Shown: positions 12,235 through 24,150, counted from the stretch's first letter. The stretch is DNA of 64,000 nucleotides from Jaltomata sinuosa (GCA_003996215.1 QJPP01007587.1:124001-188000), one strand, 5' to 3'. Numbers and translations: made by a program. Notes: a model not told the origin generated them from the sequence alone.

Positions 12235-13252
12235 ATATATATACTATTCTAAAAGTAGGAAGCCCCGTAGTTAAAAGTTGAATTACAAATATACCCTTTA
12301 AATATTGAATGACCAATTTATCCTCTTTTAACAATAAAATTACCTCCATTAAATAATTAATATTATTCCATCTGTTTAATTATCTTAATTAAGCAGCCTT
12401 AATTTTTTGTTTCTTTATCTTCCATGAACTGTTACTTTTAATGTCATTAACTTACAAAACTATTCATCTACCAAATCAAATATTAAGATATGTATATATG
12501 GGACTGGGGAACGAAGGAGCGGAGGTTAGGATGCTCAATAACTTTTTTTTATTATGTTTTTGGTTGTATGTACCTTACTGATCTTTTTTTTCTTTTTGCA
12601 AGGATATTTGGCTTATTACAAAAATTATTGTCTACTTTTATCTTTTTTTTCCTTTTCAGTCAAATATGCTGATACTTAGCAGTAATTTTAGGTTATGATT
12701 CATGTTATCTTTTGCATTCTGGCTTACATAATAATTGTCAATTCTCTTTTCAGGAAAAAAAAAGAAATGAAAGCAAAAAAGGCATGGACATGCAGCTCCC
12801 TTTGTTGATTGTTGAAGTCTAACATTGCTACTTTGTTATATATATATATGCAAGTATTCTCGGCTCTTTTTTTACTTTTTAAACAAAATTCTTTTGTAAT
12901 ATATATGTGATTTGTCAATACTTTAACTTTCTGTTAGTTATATGGCATCAAACTATATATACTTATACTTCATAATATACTTCTTTCATCTTAAAATTTT
13001 CTGAATGACACAATTGTTTGTGTAAAAAAATAAGAGACAAAATGGGGATAAGCAGAATATACATTACGTCTTTATTTCTTATACCATCAAATTAATTTAA
13101 TCACAAAATATTTATCCAAATCATTTTGAGTTCTAAACCATTACAAAACATGCATATCTTTGCACTTTTTTATTTTATTTATGTCATTTTAAAAAATCTC
13201 ATTGTTTGACATGAGATAGGGATGTACGTGCGACGCACGTATCCAGAAACTA

Positions 13253-13254
<2 letters not shown>
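12235..13254 (+). mobile_element. Non-autonomous Helitron-like element 1
   Basis: The 3' end has the Helitron signature: a near-perfect hairpin (TACGTGCG-A-CGCACGTA, 13225-13241), an 8-nt gap, then CTAGT at 13250-13254. The 5' part, ATATATACTATTCTAAAAGTAGG, resembles plant Helitron starts, though the exact 5' base is uncertain. No Rep/helicase is encoded, so it would depend on an autonomous copy. Confidence 0.65.

Positions 13255-13306
<52 letters not shown>
13255..13306. repeat. (AT)n microsatellite
   Basis: About 52 bp of uninterrupted AT dinucleotide directly after the CTAGT end of Helitron-like element 1. Confidence 0.95.
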
Positions 13307-13310
<4 letters not shown>

Positions 13311-14539
13311 GAGGATCATGGCCTCGATGATGTGGCGCTCTCTAAGAGTTGGATTCTTATTTATCTATTTTTGAAAAAAAATTTCAGATTTTTCACAATT
13401 TCCTCTTTTTATTCCCTTTTTTGCATTAAGAGAAGTCATAAATCCCGCCTCATAAATCCCGCCTCTTAACTAAGCCTAAATAAATAGGGATTTATTTTTT
13501 AAGCCCACCTTGCTACTATTCTTAAATTCATTCAGTTATTTTTTTATCTTCATCATTTGATTTTTTTTCTTTCCTTTATTTGCTTAAAAGTTTTACCTCC
13601 ATTGCTCATAGCAATATTCTCCTATTAAATTTTACTCCTAATAATAATCGTAATCATAAATTTCATGTTTTTCATATCTATAACCCCCAAATATTTTAAA
13701 TATATGAACCCCAAATATTTTTTTAATTTAATATTTTCCCCAGTAGCTCATAAATGTCTCTCTTAGAATGTCGAGGTTTCCTGTATAATCGCAATGTAGA
13801 AAATCGTAGTTCATAAGAAAAAAAAGGATTTAACAAAATAAATGACTGGATACCTTATAGTAGTTTGTTAATCGATTTTCTATATGAATTGCTCCATTAA
13901 GAAATAATGGTAATCTTCTACTAAGTATTATTATTGTAACGTAAATAATAACATTGATTTATTTTTGTAGCTCTTGACATGATTTGTGTTAATGAAATTT
14001 TTTTTTGGCACAAAACCAGCAATAAGGATGAGAATGAAATTCCAAAGCAAAAGCTACAACAGAACGTACTCACAAATTTAATTTATTCTTATGTCCTCCT
14101 ACAATGGTAAATAATCTCATTTTTTTATTTCGTTGGCGTGCATTTATGATCAGCAATTATCGTGATATTTGTAATAGATAGTTATACTTATGGGCTAATT
14201 TGATTCACGGATAAGTTATAATATATGGATTATAACATTAATTGCACATGATAAAGAAAGTGTACTATGTCTTTGTTGTTCCAAGACGTATAACAAGAAA
14301 AAAATAAGTATGAACAAGAAATAGGGAGAGAAAGACGAGAAGAAAATGAATGGACAATACAGGGTGGAGGGAATTTAAATTGGATTTTTTTTCTTTGGAA
14401 CAAGATGAGGAAAGAAAAATATGAACATCGGAAGGAAAAAGAAAAAGGGATAATTAAGCAAACTAGCCACTCGGGTAATTTATTTACCAAGAAAATACCG
14501 CCTTTATTTTCTTCTTCTTCTTCCTCGTTGCTTTTTTTT

Positions 14540-14588
14540 CCTCCTCCTCCTCCTCCTCCTCCTCCTCCTCCTCCTCCTCCTCCTCCTC
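14540..14588. repeat. (TCC)n microsatellite
   Basis: About 16 CCT/TCC triplets. It yields a proline run on one strand and an arginine run on the other. Neither open frame has any other sign of being a gene. Confidence 0.95.
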
Positions 14589-15067
14589 CGCAATTCTTCT
14601 TCGTTCTTCATCTGCTTCTTCTTCTTTTTTCTTATTTTTTTAAAAATTGACGTACCGTAAATGTGAATCGTTTTGAGCGAATTATATATCAAAAGACTCG
14701 AAACATCGAGGGGAGCTCATATCTAAAATTTGGGACTGTTTAGAGGAGATTTTAAATTGTTGGAATTGAAAGAACTTGTTTGGAGAGGTTGTATTGATAG
14801 TTTTGATTTCTATAAACGTTAAGTTGCCTTCTTCATTTGTGTATTCGGTGTGATAAAGTTTTGCTTAAATCAACAGCTATTGTTCATTTGGTACTAAGTA
14901 AACAGAGATAGGACTATAAACTAATGATTCTTAAGGCAATTTGTTTAAACAGAGGATATCTCATGCTTTGATTCCATTTTTAACCTATGTGTTGTCCAAG
15001 ATTCATGATTAATTAAGCTTTGTTATTTATTATGCTTCCATTTGGATATTTAATGACCAGAAAAAAA

Positions 15068-15306
15068 GACTGATACACGTGTATACACTATTTATATAAT
15101 ATCGATACATGTTTATACACCATTTATATAATATCGATACACATTTGTGCACTATATATACAATATTAATACACGTTTATACATCATTTATACAATTTTG
15201 ATACATTACATAACTTTTATACAATATTGATACACATTTATACACTTTTTATACAATTTTGATACATCACATAATTTTTATACACTATCGATACATTACA
15301 TATACA
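15068..15306. repeat. Tandem repeat with GATACAC..TTTATACA words, about 35-bp period
   Basis: Six to seven degenerate units pairing GATACACGTTTATACA-like words with CATTTATATAAT-like words. Non-coding. Confidence 0.75.
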
Positions 15307-17149
15307 TGCGGCTATTTTTTTTGTAATTTTTTTTGTGTCTAGTTCATTTTTGGGCTATTTTTTTTGTAAAGAAAACTTGGCTATTTTTTGGTAAACTAAT
15401 TACTTTATTGTACATATTTGAAATTGTCCAAAAAAAGAAAATGGAAAGTACATAATGAATGTGTAATTAATTCATTGGAAAGAAATCGTATTGCACGTTT
15501 TTTTTTGGTTTTATTATTTTTTTAAAAAAAATTCTTGAATTTTTATTTTATTATCTTTTATTTGAATGAAAGAAAATGATAGATAAACAAGTTTTACTGT
15601 CTAATGAAAAAAAAATCAAGTATCTATATATATACCTAATACGAAATTGGACTAAGAAAATCATATATTAAGACCACGTACTTATATTTGAAGTGAAGAT
15701 TTCTTATAAAATTGTTTTTTTTATTCTAATGAAAAATATGCATGAATTATTTTTTTATTACTAATGGTCTTTATTTTCATCACTCCCACAACTTCTTATC
15801 ATTATAATGTATAAAATAATTAATAGTCATATTGATGATATTATTTGATATTCTATATTGTAGTCCTATAAATAAAGACATAATAAGACTTTGTAGAAAT
15901 TATCACATTAGTCTTTTTTAAGTTATTATGTTTTCGGTACCTATTATATTCATATTTTAGTTTGACTCGAAGAATAAAATGAAAGTTATTCAATCGGCTT
16001 GTGGTAGTGAATGTTGACAAGAACCCAGGAGATTGTACCTTGATTTCATAATTTTTTTCTTCTATTTTTTAATAATTAAGGTCAAAAGAATAATTTATTA
16101 TTTATTTATTTATGTTCTCTCTATATGATTTATCTTTATTTTATATTTTACTTAAACTTTTAATTGTCGTAAGTTCATAAACAAATTTGATTTACAATAA
16201 TAACTTATGACGTTATTCCAAATCTGCTAATCACTATTTTTTATAATCGCGTGAAGCGCGAATAAGTTCACTAGTTACAATTATATGGTGTAATTACAAG
16301 GTTATTTTTTGATATCTTCCTTTTATTTTTATTTAATTTATTTTTTATTTCTATTGTTTTAAATTCTTTTTTATTTTTATTATTCCAACATATTAAAAAA
16401 ATATTTTTTATTTTACATTGTTTATATTTCATTTCCCAACATTTACTTCTTGTGATTACATGCAATTGTTCGTATTATTATTATTTTTTTATTTTTTTAT
16501 TTTGCATAATTTTGTTAGCATTCTAATTTTTAAAGTAAAGTAGAATTCATTGTTGAATAAGGTTATAGACTTACGTTTTTATTTTCTTTTGAATTATATT
16601 TATGTAAGTTATGTTGAAATTTGACATAAGAATATTATGTTAACCTTTTTATTTTGAATTTAGAACTTATATTATATTTTTGGTTCCAATTTATTTGTTT
16701 TAGTAGTATTAACTTGATATTTCACATTGCAAGTCATTCATTTTTCAGTTAGAATTGGTAGTTTATCTTTTTGTAAAAAGTTTTAATAATTTTATGACAT
16801 TATATTTATAATATTAATCGTTTTGTTAAACATGCATTCCATGTTATTTTTAAAAATCATGTACTTTTAGTTTTTATGATTAATTTAATTAAAATTTACT
16901 AATTTTAAAAAAAAAGTATCAATTATTTTTTTATAATATCAGTATCCATATACGTATCAACAAATGTGGTTCCAGGGATCGGTCGATTGCCCCTCACCAG
17001 CAGCTAGAGGAGGAGAAAGGAATGATGTCCCGGCCTGGGCACCTATCAGCCAACTATTCCTTTTTGGAATGGAAAGAAGAAAGGATGGTCGTAGATCACT
17101 GATGTCGAATTCACGAACATATGTTTAGTAATTAATATATTTTCAAAAG

Positions 17150-17153
<4 letters not shown>

Positions 17154-17204
<51 letters not shown>
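17154..17204. repeat. (AT)n microsatellite
   Basis: About 50 bp of AT dinucleotide. Confidence 0.95.
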
Positions 17205-17206
<2 letters not shown>

Positions 17207-17416
17207 TAAATACATAATCTAGTATCATTTATAAAGGCCTTTATTTGTCAAATATTAATTTTTGATAATTAACTTTTATTTTAAAAATTTAATATAACCA
17301 TGTGATTACACTTGTGCAACCAAACAGTACACTTGTAATTACACTATAATTACATTGTGGCAAACAAATATGTCATCGTAATTGCTAGGCTGTGTAATTA
17401 CTAGGCTAATAATTAC

Positions 17417-17466
17417 TACCCCAGACCCCACGCTGTGGGAATACACTGGGTATGTTGTTATTGTAG
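17417..17466 (+). mobile_element. TS-type SINE, 3' fragment
   Basis: Contains CCCCAGACCCCAC, GTGGGAATACACTGGG and TATGTTGTTATTG, the 3' half and TTG-rich tail of the Solanaceae TS-type SINE. The tRNA-related 5' half is absent. Confidence 0.7.
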
Positions 17467-17608
17467 ACCCTAAATATATTGTAAAAAGTATCACATAATA
17501 TACCTAATTTAGTTGAATGACCACAAATTCATGTGCACCTTATCTTATAAATGATGCAATAACTAAAAGATGAATAGTTTATATATAAATAATTAAATTG
17601 TATATATT

Positions 17609-17845
17609 TCCTCCGTTCCTAAATAAATGATCAATTTAGATTGAGCATACTCCTTAAGAAATTGCTCACTCCTAAAAAATAAAAGGTATTTTTACTATCT
17701 TACCCCTAATTAAATTTTATTATACATTTAATGTGATCTTTTCTAATTAATGATTTTTGGTTATGTAAGCAAGAGCAAATTTAAAAAAATATAATCAATT
17801 TATTCTTGAAATCTAAATGATCACTTATTTAAAAGAAAAAATAAT
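17609..17845. mobile_element. Stowaway-like MITE candidate
   Basis: Starts CCTCCGTTCCTAAATAAATG and ends in roughly complementary AAATGATCACTTATTTA sequence, the usual appearance of Tc1/mariner-derived MITEs. The right boundary is approximate. The rest of 17,467-17,930 holds no recognisable feature. Confidence 0.4.
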
Positions 17846-17929
17846 CACTTAATTAAATGGAATCTTTGCATCATTAATACTTGTCTAACTTTAACTAGCA
17901 ACTAAATAGAGTGTTGGAAACTTTATAAC

Positions 17930-18302
17930 TGCATTGCCTCACTTGGTCACCCCTCTCTTTCAATTTAAAATTGCAAACAAAATACACTTTGACTGTGTGT
18001 CGTCAGTGAAACACATGACTAAAGCTAAACACAAAACCACGAAAGAAGAGAAAGTAAAAGCGTCTGCTCCTCCGTGGTCCTTTTTACCCTGTGTATGTCT
18101 CATCTGTAGCCTATATTTACATTTTCAGCTACTGCCATTAGCATCAACATTTAGCTAAGTAGCAAGCAATAAAAATACTCTAATTAATGCCATATACCCA
18201 TCCATTGTGTGTCTGCCTGAGAGAGAAATATAAAGAGAGACGTTGAGCTGAAGTTTAATTTCTTGTTATGGAAAGGACATGAGATTCCCAGTTGAAGAGA
18301 AG
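17930..18302 (+). promoter_or_regulatory. Promoter and probable first 5'-UTR exon of the kinase gene
   Basis: The sequence just upstream of the kinase gene is less AT-rich than its surroundings. It has TATA-like stretches (CCTATATTTAC near 18110; AATATAAAGAGAGA near 18227), then GAGA-rich sequence typical of plant leaders. GAAGAGAAG|GTGATAAT at 18302/18303 is a good donor that would pair with TATTTGCAG at 19489. The start site and splicing are inferred. Confidence 0.45.
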
Positions 18303-19489
18303 GTGATAATTTTCAGATCGGGCTACTACTAGTGGTACATTTTGTTGATTTGTCTTTTCCGTTCATTTTTTTAAAAAAAAATTATCTTTTCTGGCACCAA
18401 TTTGTTAATTTATTTGAATTTGGGTTCTATTATTTGCGTAAAATCCAATTAATTCCTGTGATTCTCTCTTCAGTGGTAGTTCCTTTTGCTAGTATATTTA
18501 TGTCAATGACTTCAGAAAATACAATATAAGGTGAGAAGAAGGGAATGTGTGTGTAGCATTCTAGATATCGGGATGTCCATTTTCTCTTCGTAATTGATTT
18601 TTACTTTCCTCTCTAAACTTGAATACTTAGGTATGAAAAGAACGGGAAGATATATGAAAGAAGTAACAAGTTCAAGTAGTACGTGTTGAATCAAGTGAAT
18701 ACCGCATATATCACTTCAATTTATTTTAAGGCTTTATACATAGTCAGTCCTTTAAACATGTCACGATATTCCATTTAGACACTCGAACTAAGTCATATTC
18801 CAATTGAACACCTCAACTACTAATAAAGTGTTCCAATTAAACACTTCCGGTTTAAATTTTGAAAAAACTTTTGCACGTGTTTTCATTCGTCTATTAGGTA
18901 CATAAAATATTTCAATCTCCTTTAATTATATGCATCAACCTCAAGTAGAAAACGCCTGGAGTTTTATGACTTATTGAGTATGTATTAAGCGTTATTTTAA
19001 GATTGCAAGGCGCCCCTTAATGTGCAGTTCTAGTTTCCTTTTCTTTGGTTGAGCACATGGAACTATTTTGTTGATCAGCGACAATGAAAATTGACACTAC
19101 GGACTGCCTACTTTGAATGATGTGAACCATCTCATTTAAAACCATACTACATTTTGTTTATTTATTTGGGTCTGCAGCAGTTCTTGTTCCCCTTCCTCTT
19201 TCTCTTTTGGCTGTTAAACTACATTATCACGTGGTGCAACTAAGAAGTTAATTAATAACCTGAAATATGAAGATATTGCTAAATATATGTTATACATTTG
19301 TGTGTTGGAACTTTTTTTAGTTAAAATACTCTTTCATATGTTGGCGTATTCAATGTGCTGTTTTTTCAAGGACTGCTTAACAAGATACAACTTTTTGAAA
19401 TGATAGCGTGCTTCTAATGAGAAACAATCTTAGTGGATTATATTCACGTTGTTAGTCATGTATGGATCAACTCTTATTGATATTTGCAG
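18303..19489 (+). other. Putative 5'-UTR intron of the kinase gene
   Basis: Bounded by GTGATA (18303) and TTTGCAG (ending 19489). It holds a MITE-like block near 18740-18960 with the phrases CACTCGAACTAAGTCATATTCC and CCAATTGAACACCTCAACTA, a dispersed repeat pattern familiar from Solanaceae. Open frames at 18332-18529 (plus) and 18512-18694 (minus) look like chance. Confidence 0.4.
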
Positions 19490-19493
19490 TTCC

Positions 19494-19546
19494 ATGGAGC
19501 TTCTCATAGTGATATACTTGTGATGATAAATTGCAATCAGAGATGA
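19494..19546 (+). promoter_or_regulatory. Chained upstream ORFs before the kinase start codon
   Basis: uORF1 (19494-19523, 9 codons plus stop) ends TGA overlapping the ATG of uORF2 (TGATG at 19521-19525). uORF2 (19523-19546, 7 codons plus stop) ends TGA overlapping the kinase ATG (ATGA at 19543-19546). If 18302 is spliced to 19490, the uORF2 frame extends upstream to an ATG at 18279, giving about 26 codons. The arrangement suggests reinitiation control. It depends on the inferred leader. Confidence 0.5.
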
Positions 19547-22500
19547 AAAGGACACCTGCATCAGAAAAACCACCAGCGCAGTACCGTATTGAGGCTGAGG
19601 TGACAAATATTTACTCAACCTCCAAAAAAGAGGTGGGAACTATATCCGATGCCCATGACTTTCTCGATATGGACTTCACTGTTCCTCTTCAAAGATGGAA
19701 AGGAAACCACTCCTATCAGGAGCAAGAGGAACTTATGCCTAATGCTGGTACAATCAAGCGATGTGATGACTCACTTGAAGATAGTGGCTTTACTTCATTC
19801 CATGGAGCAAGTCATCCTCCAGAACCTGTTGATACTGACCTAATGAAACCAGTCTATGTACCAATCGGACCTAATAAAGTAGATGGTAAATGCCTAGTGA
19901 AAAACATGTCTCTGAAGGGTCCTTCCCTGGATGATATTGCAATCCAGGTTCTTAACATGAAACCTAGTTCATTTCTTCTTTCACCCATAGAGAGATGGAC
20001 TGAAAATCCAAAGGATATAGGTGCAGTATCCTCTTCATTTATGGTTCCTCGTTCATCTCAAAACACGTTAGCAAGTCTACCTCCTGATTCTGAAGAAAAA
20101 GAATGTCTTTGGGATGCATCACTATCACCAAGCAGCAATGTCAGTCCACATAGTAGCATTGATAGTACTGGTGTTGGCACAGCTATGAACATTCCCAACA
20201 GCTGCACAAGCACATATAGGAATGATCAGTTGATGAGTGAAAACTTGCTTATTATGGACAGAAACTGTGAGAGCATGAAACTGAATATTCAGAGAGATTG
20301 GCTAGAAAGTGCTAAAACTAGCTTTAGCAGAGCAAGTGATAGCAGTGAACTTAGTGATGATAGTAACTGGAGTAACATTACTGGCAGTGCCAATAAGCCG
20401 CACAAAGGGAATGATCCCAGATGCAAGGTTATTCTTGCAATACGGGCACGTGATGGTATATTAGGCATGAGTCACTTTAGGTTACTGAAAAGACTTGGTT
20501 GTGGTGACATTGGCACTGTTTATCTTTCTGAGCTAAATGGGACTTGCTGCTATTTCGCAATGAAAGTGATGGATAAGGCATCGCTTGCAAGTAGAAAAAA
20601 GTTATCCCGTTCTCAGACAGAAAAAGAAATCCTTCAGCTGTTAGACCACCCATTCTTACCAACCTTGTACACTCATTTTGAGACTGACAGATTTTCATGT
20701 TTAGTCATGGAATATTGCCCAGGAGGAGATCTATATACTCTACGTCAAAGACAGCCTGGGAAGCATTTTTCAGAATATGCTGCAAGGTACAGTTCTTGTG
20801 CCATTCTTCTCTCTAATATGCAACAAAAAGATAAAACTTCCTCTAAGCTTGTTCTGATCAGCTATCACACCTAAGTTTCCAACATAAGTGTAATCCTCCA
20901 TTTAGTTTGACATTCCTTGTATGGTATAAAGCCCATATATCTTGAACCAGAACTTGGTAAATGTTAGAGCTCTGCAATGGAAGAAATAGTAATTCGTCAT
21001 ACTGGTTCTTTGATTCTCTCTCATCTAATGAAACTCCTTAAGCTGTCAGTCCACGTCCATTAATGGAAAAGGACTGTGTTAACATTTTGCTTCTCTAATT
21101 GTTTTGGGTGGTGGTACCGGTGGAGGAAGTAGATCAATTCTTAATGATGAATACCCAATTTCTATTTCAGTGTCAAATAGTGAATGCTCATAGTGTTTTA
21201 AGATCCTTAAACTATGTATCATTTTGAGAAAATAGAGATTTTATGTACCAGTGGTTTCATGATTTTAAGGCTCTTATTTGTTCACAGCTTATGCTGTATC
21301 CTCTTAATAAGTACTCTCTTTTGTGTCTTCTGGTTCTTAGTTTTCATCCAAATATTATTCTTGGTTAGACATCCATATTGTTAATGAACAATCCAGAGAT
21401 ATTACCAAATATGAGAAAATTGTTCAGAAGTTAGCTAATTTTGTAGTGGTGCTTGACCAGTTGATATGCTTCTGTTACTCAGACACTATTGTGACTTGTG
21501 CATTTTACAGCTTGGTTTCTATTTTAGGATGAAAATTGCGGCCTTAGTAAATAAAATCTCATATATGCTAAGAGAGAATGCCCCATTTGGTTCAACTTTT
21601 CTCCTTCCTGGCATAGAAAATGTATCCAGGCTGAGGTTCTCGTAGCTAACGCCAACTTGGACTTAAGCTAGATGTGTATTATCTTTAGGATTTTGATAGT
21701 GAAGAAGTTCTTCCACTGGATCCATATTTGGAATTTTTGGAAACTGTTTTGATCCTGTTCTTTTTTCTTCTTTTTTTATTACTGTGGAGTCTGGATTAGC
21801 TTGAGTACACCTCAGCTAATTTCACAAGCTACCCGCTACCTTTCACCAGTACATATATGGGTAAATCTGTCCATCAAGGCTTGGACAAATGGAAAGAAAT
21901 TATCTAATGTTTTTGATCCTATTATTTTTCATTTTCCTTTTTTCCCGTCACCAATTACTGAACAGAGAAGGTGGATAATTATAATGACATATTATATGGG
22001 TAAGATATGAAATTGAAACAATACCAAGATGATTATCATGGATCCTACGCAAGAATGACACACATAAATTGTTCTATGGTCTAAATTTTATGAACTAGTT
22101 GGGATTGTTGGTGCACCTACATTTTTCTGATGTTTGCCTGGGGCTTTTTGGTTTGGTCAGTATTTATACGTTAGTAAAAAATGTAGAGAACCTCTTTCTA
22201 TTAGAAAACTCCTAATTTGTCTTAAAAGACAAAATTCGTGAGTATTGGATGGAACGGTATGGGTCCAAATGGAGTGAAATGAATGTTGAGGATTTGTATA
22301 GTCGACCCTAATTAGCTCTATATAGATACATAGCTACTGTTGTATGGGTAGGATGTAAAGCTCAATCTAGTAATACGATCAGACAATATATGCTAGTGTC
22401 TTCTCCTTTTCTTTTCTTTTCTTTTGGTTTTCATTGGGGATTTGGAGAATCTTGGCCCTTTTTGTTTATCTTGAGCTGTGGAGTTCCTTAGTCAAAGTTT

Positions 22501-23387
22501 AATTAACCTGTTTATGCAACAGGTTTTATGCTGCAGAAGTTCTATTGGCTCTCGAATATCTTCACATGCTAGGTGTACTTTACAGAGACTTAAAGCCTGA
22601 AAACGTTCTAGTGCGTGACGATGGCCACATCATGCTTTCGGATTTTGACCTATCCCTAAAATGTGCAGTTTCACCTATGGTCATAAGGACCACATTTGAT
22701 GATCCCTCTAAACGAGGAGCTGCATTATGCGTGCAGCCAGCCTGTATTGAGCCCACATCGACATGCATTCAGCCAACATGCTTCCTCCCCCGAATATTTC
22801 CTCAAAAGAGCAAGAAAAGATCACAAAAGCCTCGAACTGAGCCTGGTTTTCCTGCTAATGCTATGCCTGAGCTAGTTGCAGAACCTACTGCAGCACGGTC
22901 AATGTCATTTGTTGGGACTCATGAATACTTAGCCCCTGAAATTATCAAGGGAGAAGGTCATGGCAATGCAGTTGATTGGTGGACATTTGGCATTTTTCTG
23001 TATGAATTACTATATGGTAAAACCCCATTCAAGGGATCAGGAAACAGGGCAACTATTTTCAATGTAGTGGGACAACAGCTCAGGTTTCCAGATTCTCCTG
23101 CAACGAGTTATGCCAGCCGCAATCTGATTCAAGGCTTGCTCGTTAAAGAGCCTCAACACCGGCTCGGGGTGAAAAGAGGAGCAAGTGAGATCAAGCAGCA
23201 CCCTTTCTTTGAAGGTGTTAATTGGGCCCTGATTCGTTCCAGTACTCCACCTGAAGTGCCAAGACAGGTTGAACCAGAGTTTCCCCGGAAGTTTAAGCAA
23301 GTGAATTCTGTTGGAGTTTGCAGTAAAAGAGTTGGAGGAACAGATGTGAATTCTGGGGGTAATTATCTTGACATTGAGTTCTTTTAG
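19543..23387 (+). CDS. AGCVIII Ser/Thr protein kinase, D6PK-like (join 19543..20786, 22523..23387)
   Basis: Two coding exons joined AAG|GTACAG (20786/20787) and CAACAG|GTT (22522/22523) give 702 aa. The first in-frame ATG is 19543; a TTG lies 12 bases upstream and an in-frame stop at 19510. Residues 1-311 are a Ser-rich, low-complexity N-terminal extension. The kinase domain starts about residue 312: glycine loop GCGDIG 319-324, AMK lysine 341, YRDLKPEN with catalytic Asp 437, and DFD (not DFG) 455-457, the plant AGCVIII hallmark. An activation-loop insertion of about 80 residues (462-541) precedes SFVGTHEYLAPE (543-554). The protein ends in hydrophobic EFF. The family includes D6PK, PINOID and KIPK, which act at the plasma membrane and, for D6PK, phosphorylate PIN auxin carriers. 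The N-terminal motifs fit D6PKL/PVPK-1 types best, longer than D6PK itself. No inactivating change is seen. It is the only intact host gene here. Confidence 0.93.
20787..22522 (+). other. Coding intron of the D6PK-like kinase gene (1736 bp)
   Basis: GT donor 20787, AG acceptor 22522, phase 2, splitting the Arg codon in the conserved segment before FYAAEV. An intron here is usual for the family. Read-through adds 29 codons and then a stop. The open frame at 21801-22010 inside it matches nothing. T-rich stretches near 22400-22440 lie upstream of the acceptor. Confidence 0.9.
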
Positions 23388-23626
23388 TCTAGAAATATAG
23401 GATTCTTGTCTAGAATTTTATCAGCTTCCTTCGTTCTCTCCTATGGTTTTAGCAATGAATTAGGAATATCTGAAAGTGATACAATTCCGGGGCCACTAAT
23501 TTGATTGTATGTTTCAATTATTAAAAAAACAAATACATGAAATGACATGATGTCTTCTCATTTGCCTGTCCTAAGAGCTGGCTAAAATCTGAATAAGTGA
23601 AAGCAACTTTGCGAGTAGCAATACTC
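23388..23626 (+). other. 3' UTR and flank of the kinase gene
   Basis: AT-rich sequence after the stop codon, with AATGAA near 23454 and an A-run near 23522 as possible polyadenylation context. No other gene. Confidence 0.4.
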
Positions 23627-24075
23627 GAGTTAATCCCCAAATTATCACCCAAGTTTGGAGAATTGCCTTCAAATATCACTTTTGTTTCATTTAGGACTAA
23701 AATATCACTCAACTATCACTATTTTCTTCAAAAAATACTAAACACCTCAAAAGCCTCATTTTATCCTTGTTAGCATGCCATGTCATTATTCATTAAAGCT
23801 CATTTCTTAAAAAACAATAGACTTATTTAACTCATCAAACTCATTTTACTAAAATTGTAATTTTAACAATATTATAACTTACAGGAACATTTCTTTTAAT
23901 TTCAAGTAGAATTTGAATAGAATTGAGAAATTTATAATTGGATTCAAAATCTTAAAATATAATCTAATTAAAAATATATATTTTTAATGACAATTCAATC
24001 CTTTTCTAGTAGAAGTTAAAGTTAATAAATTAAGGGTATAATAGTCGTTCAATATTTAAAGAATATTTTGATCAA

Positions 24076-24078
<3 letters not shown>

Positions 24079-24150
<72 letters not shown>

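Larger units (their letters stand above)
13255..16275 (+). mobile_element. Non-autonomous Helitron-like element 2
   Basis: The 3' end shows a hairpin (TCGCG-TGAAG-CGCGA, 16247-16261), a 9-nt gap and CTAGT at 16271-16275. The start is taken directly after element 1, in the (AT)n tract leading to AAAGGAGGATCATGG, which looks like a Helitron 5' region. About 3 kb with no Rep/helicase. It contains a (TCC)n tract and a tandem array near 15068-15306. Confidence 0.55.
12048..17416. mobile_element. Putative DNA transposon segment with TGTAATTAC-rich flanks, split by Helitrons
   Basis: 12,048-12,232 and 16,276-17,416 both carry many TGTAATTAC / GTAATTACA words with GTTTGGCC or GGCAAACAAA near the outer ends, roughly in inverted arrangement. 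This suggests a long-TIR element into which the two Helitron-like segments were inserted. The TIRs are degenerate, no target duplication could be fixed, and no transposase is visible. The class is uncertain. Confidence 0.35.

Noticed and set aside
14405..14692. Proline-rich (plus) and arginine-rich (minus) frames
   Set aside because: Both are translations of the (TCC)n microsatellite.
17934..18158. 74-codon plus-strand frame upstream of the kinase
   Set aside because: Lies in the promoter/leader region, with no recognisable domain and no supporting context.
19531..19542. Kinase start at the TTG codon 19531
   Set aside because: The first in-frame ATG is at 19543 and the context between them is non-coding leader; a TTG start is not expected in a plant nuclear gene.
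20787..20874. Continuation of the first kinase exon into the intron
   Set aside because: The residues after 20786 leave the kinase family pattern, and a clean GT donor joins in frame to FYAAEV at 22523.
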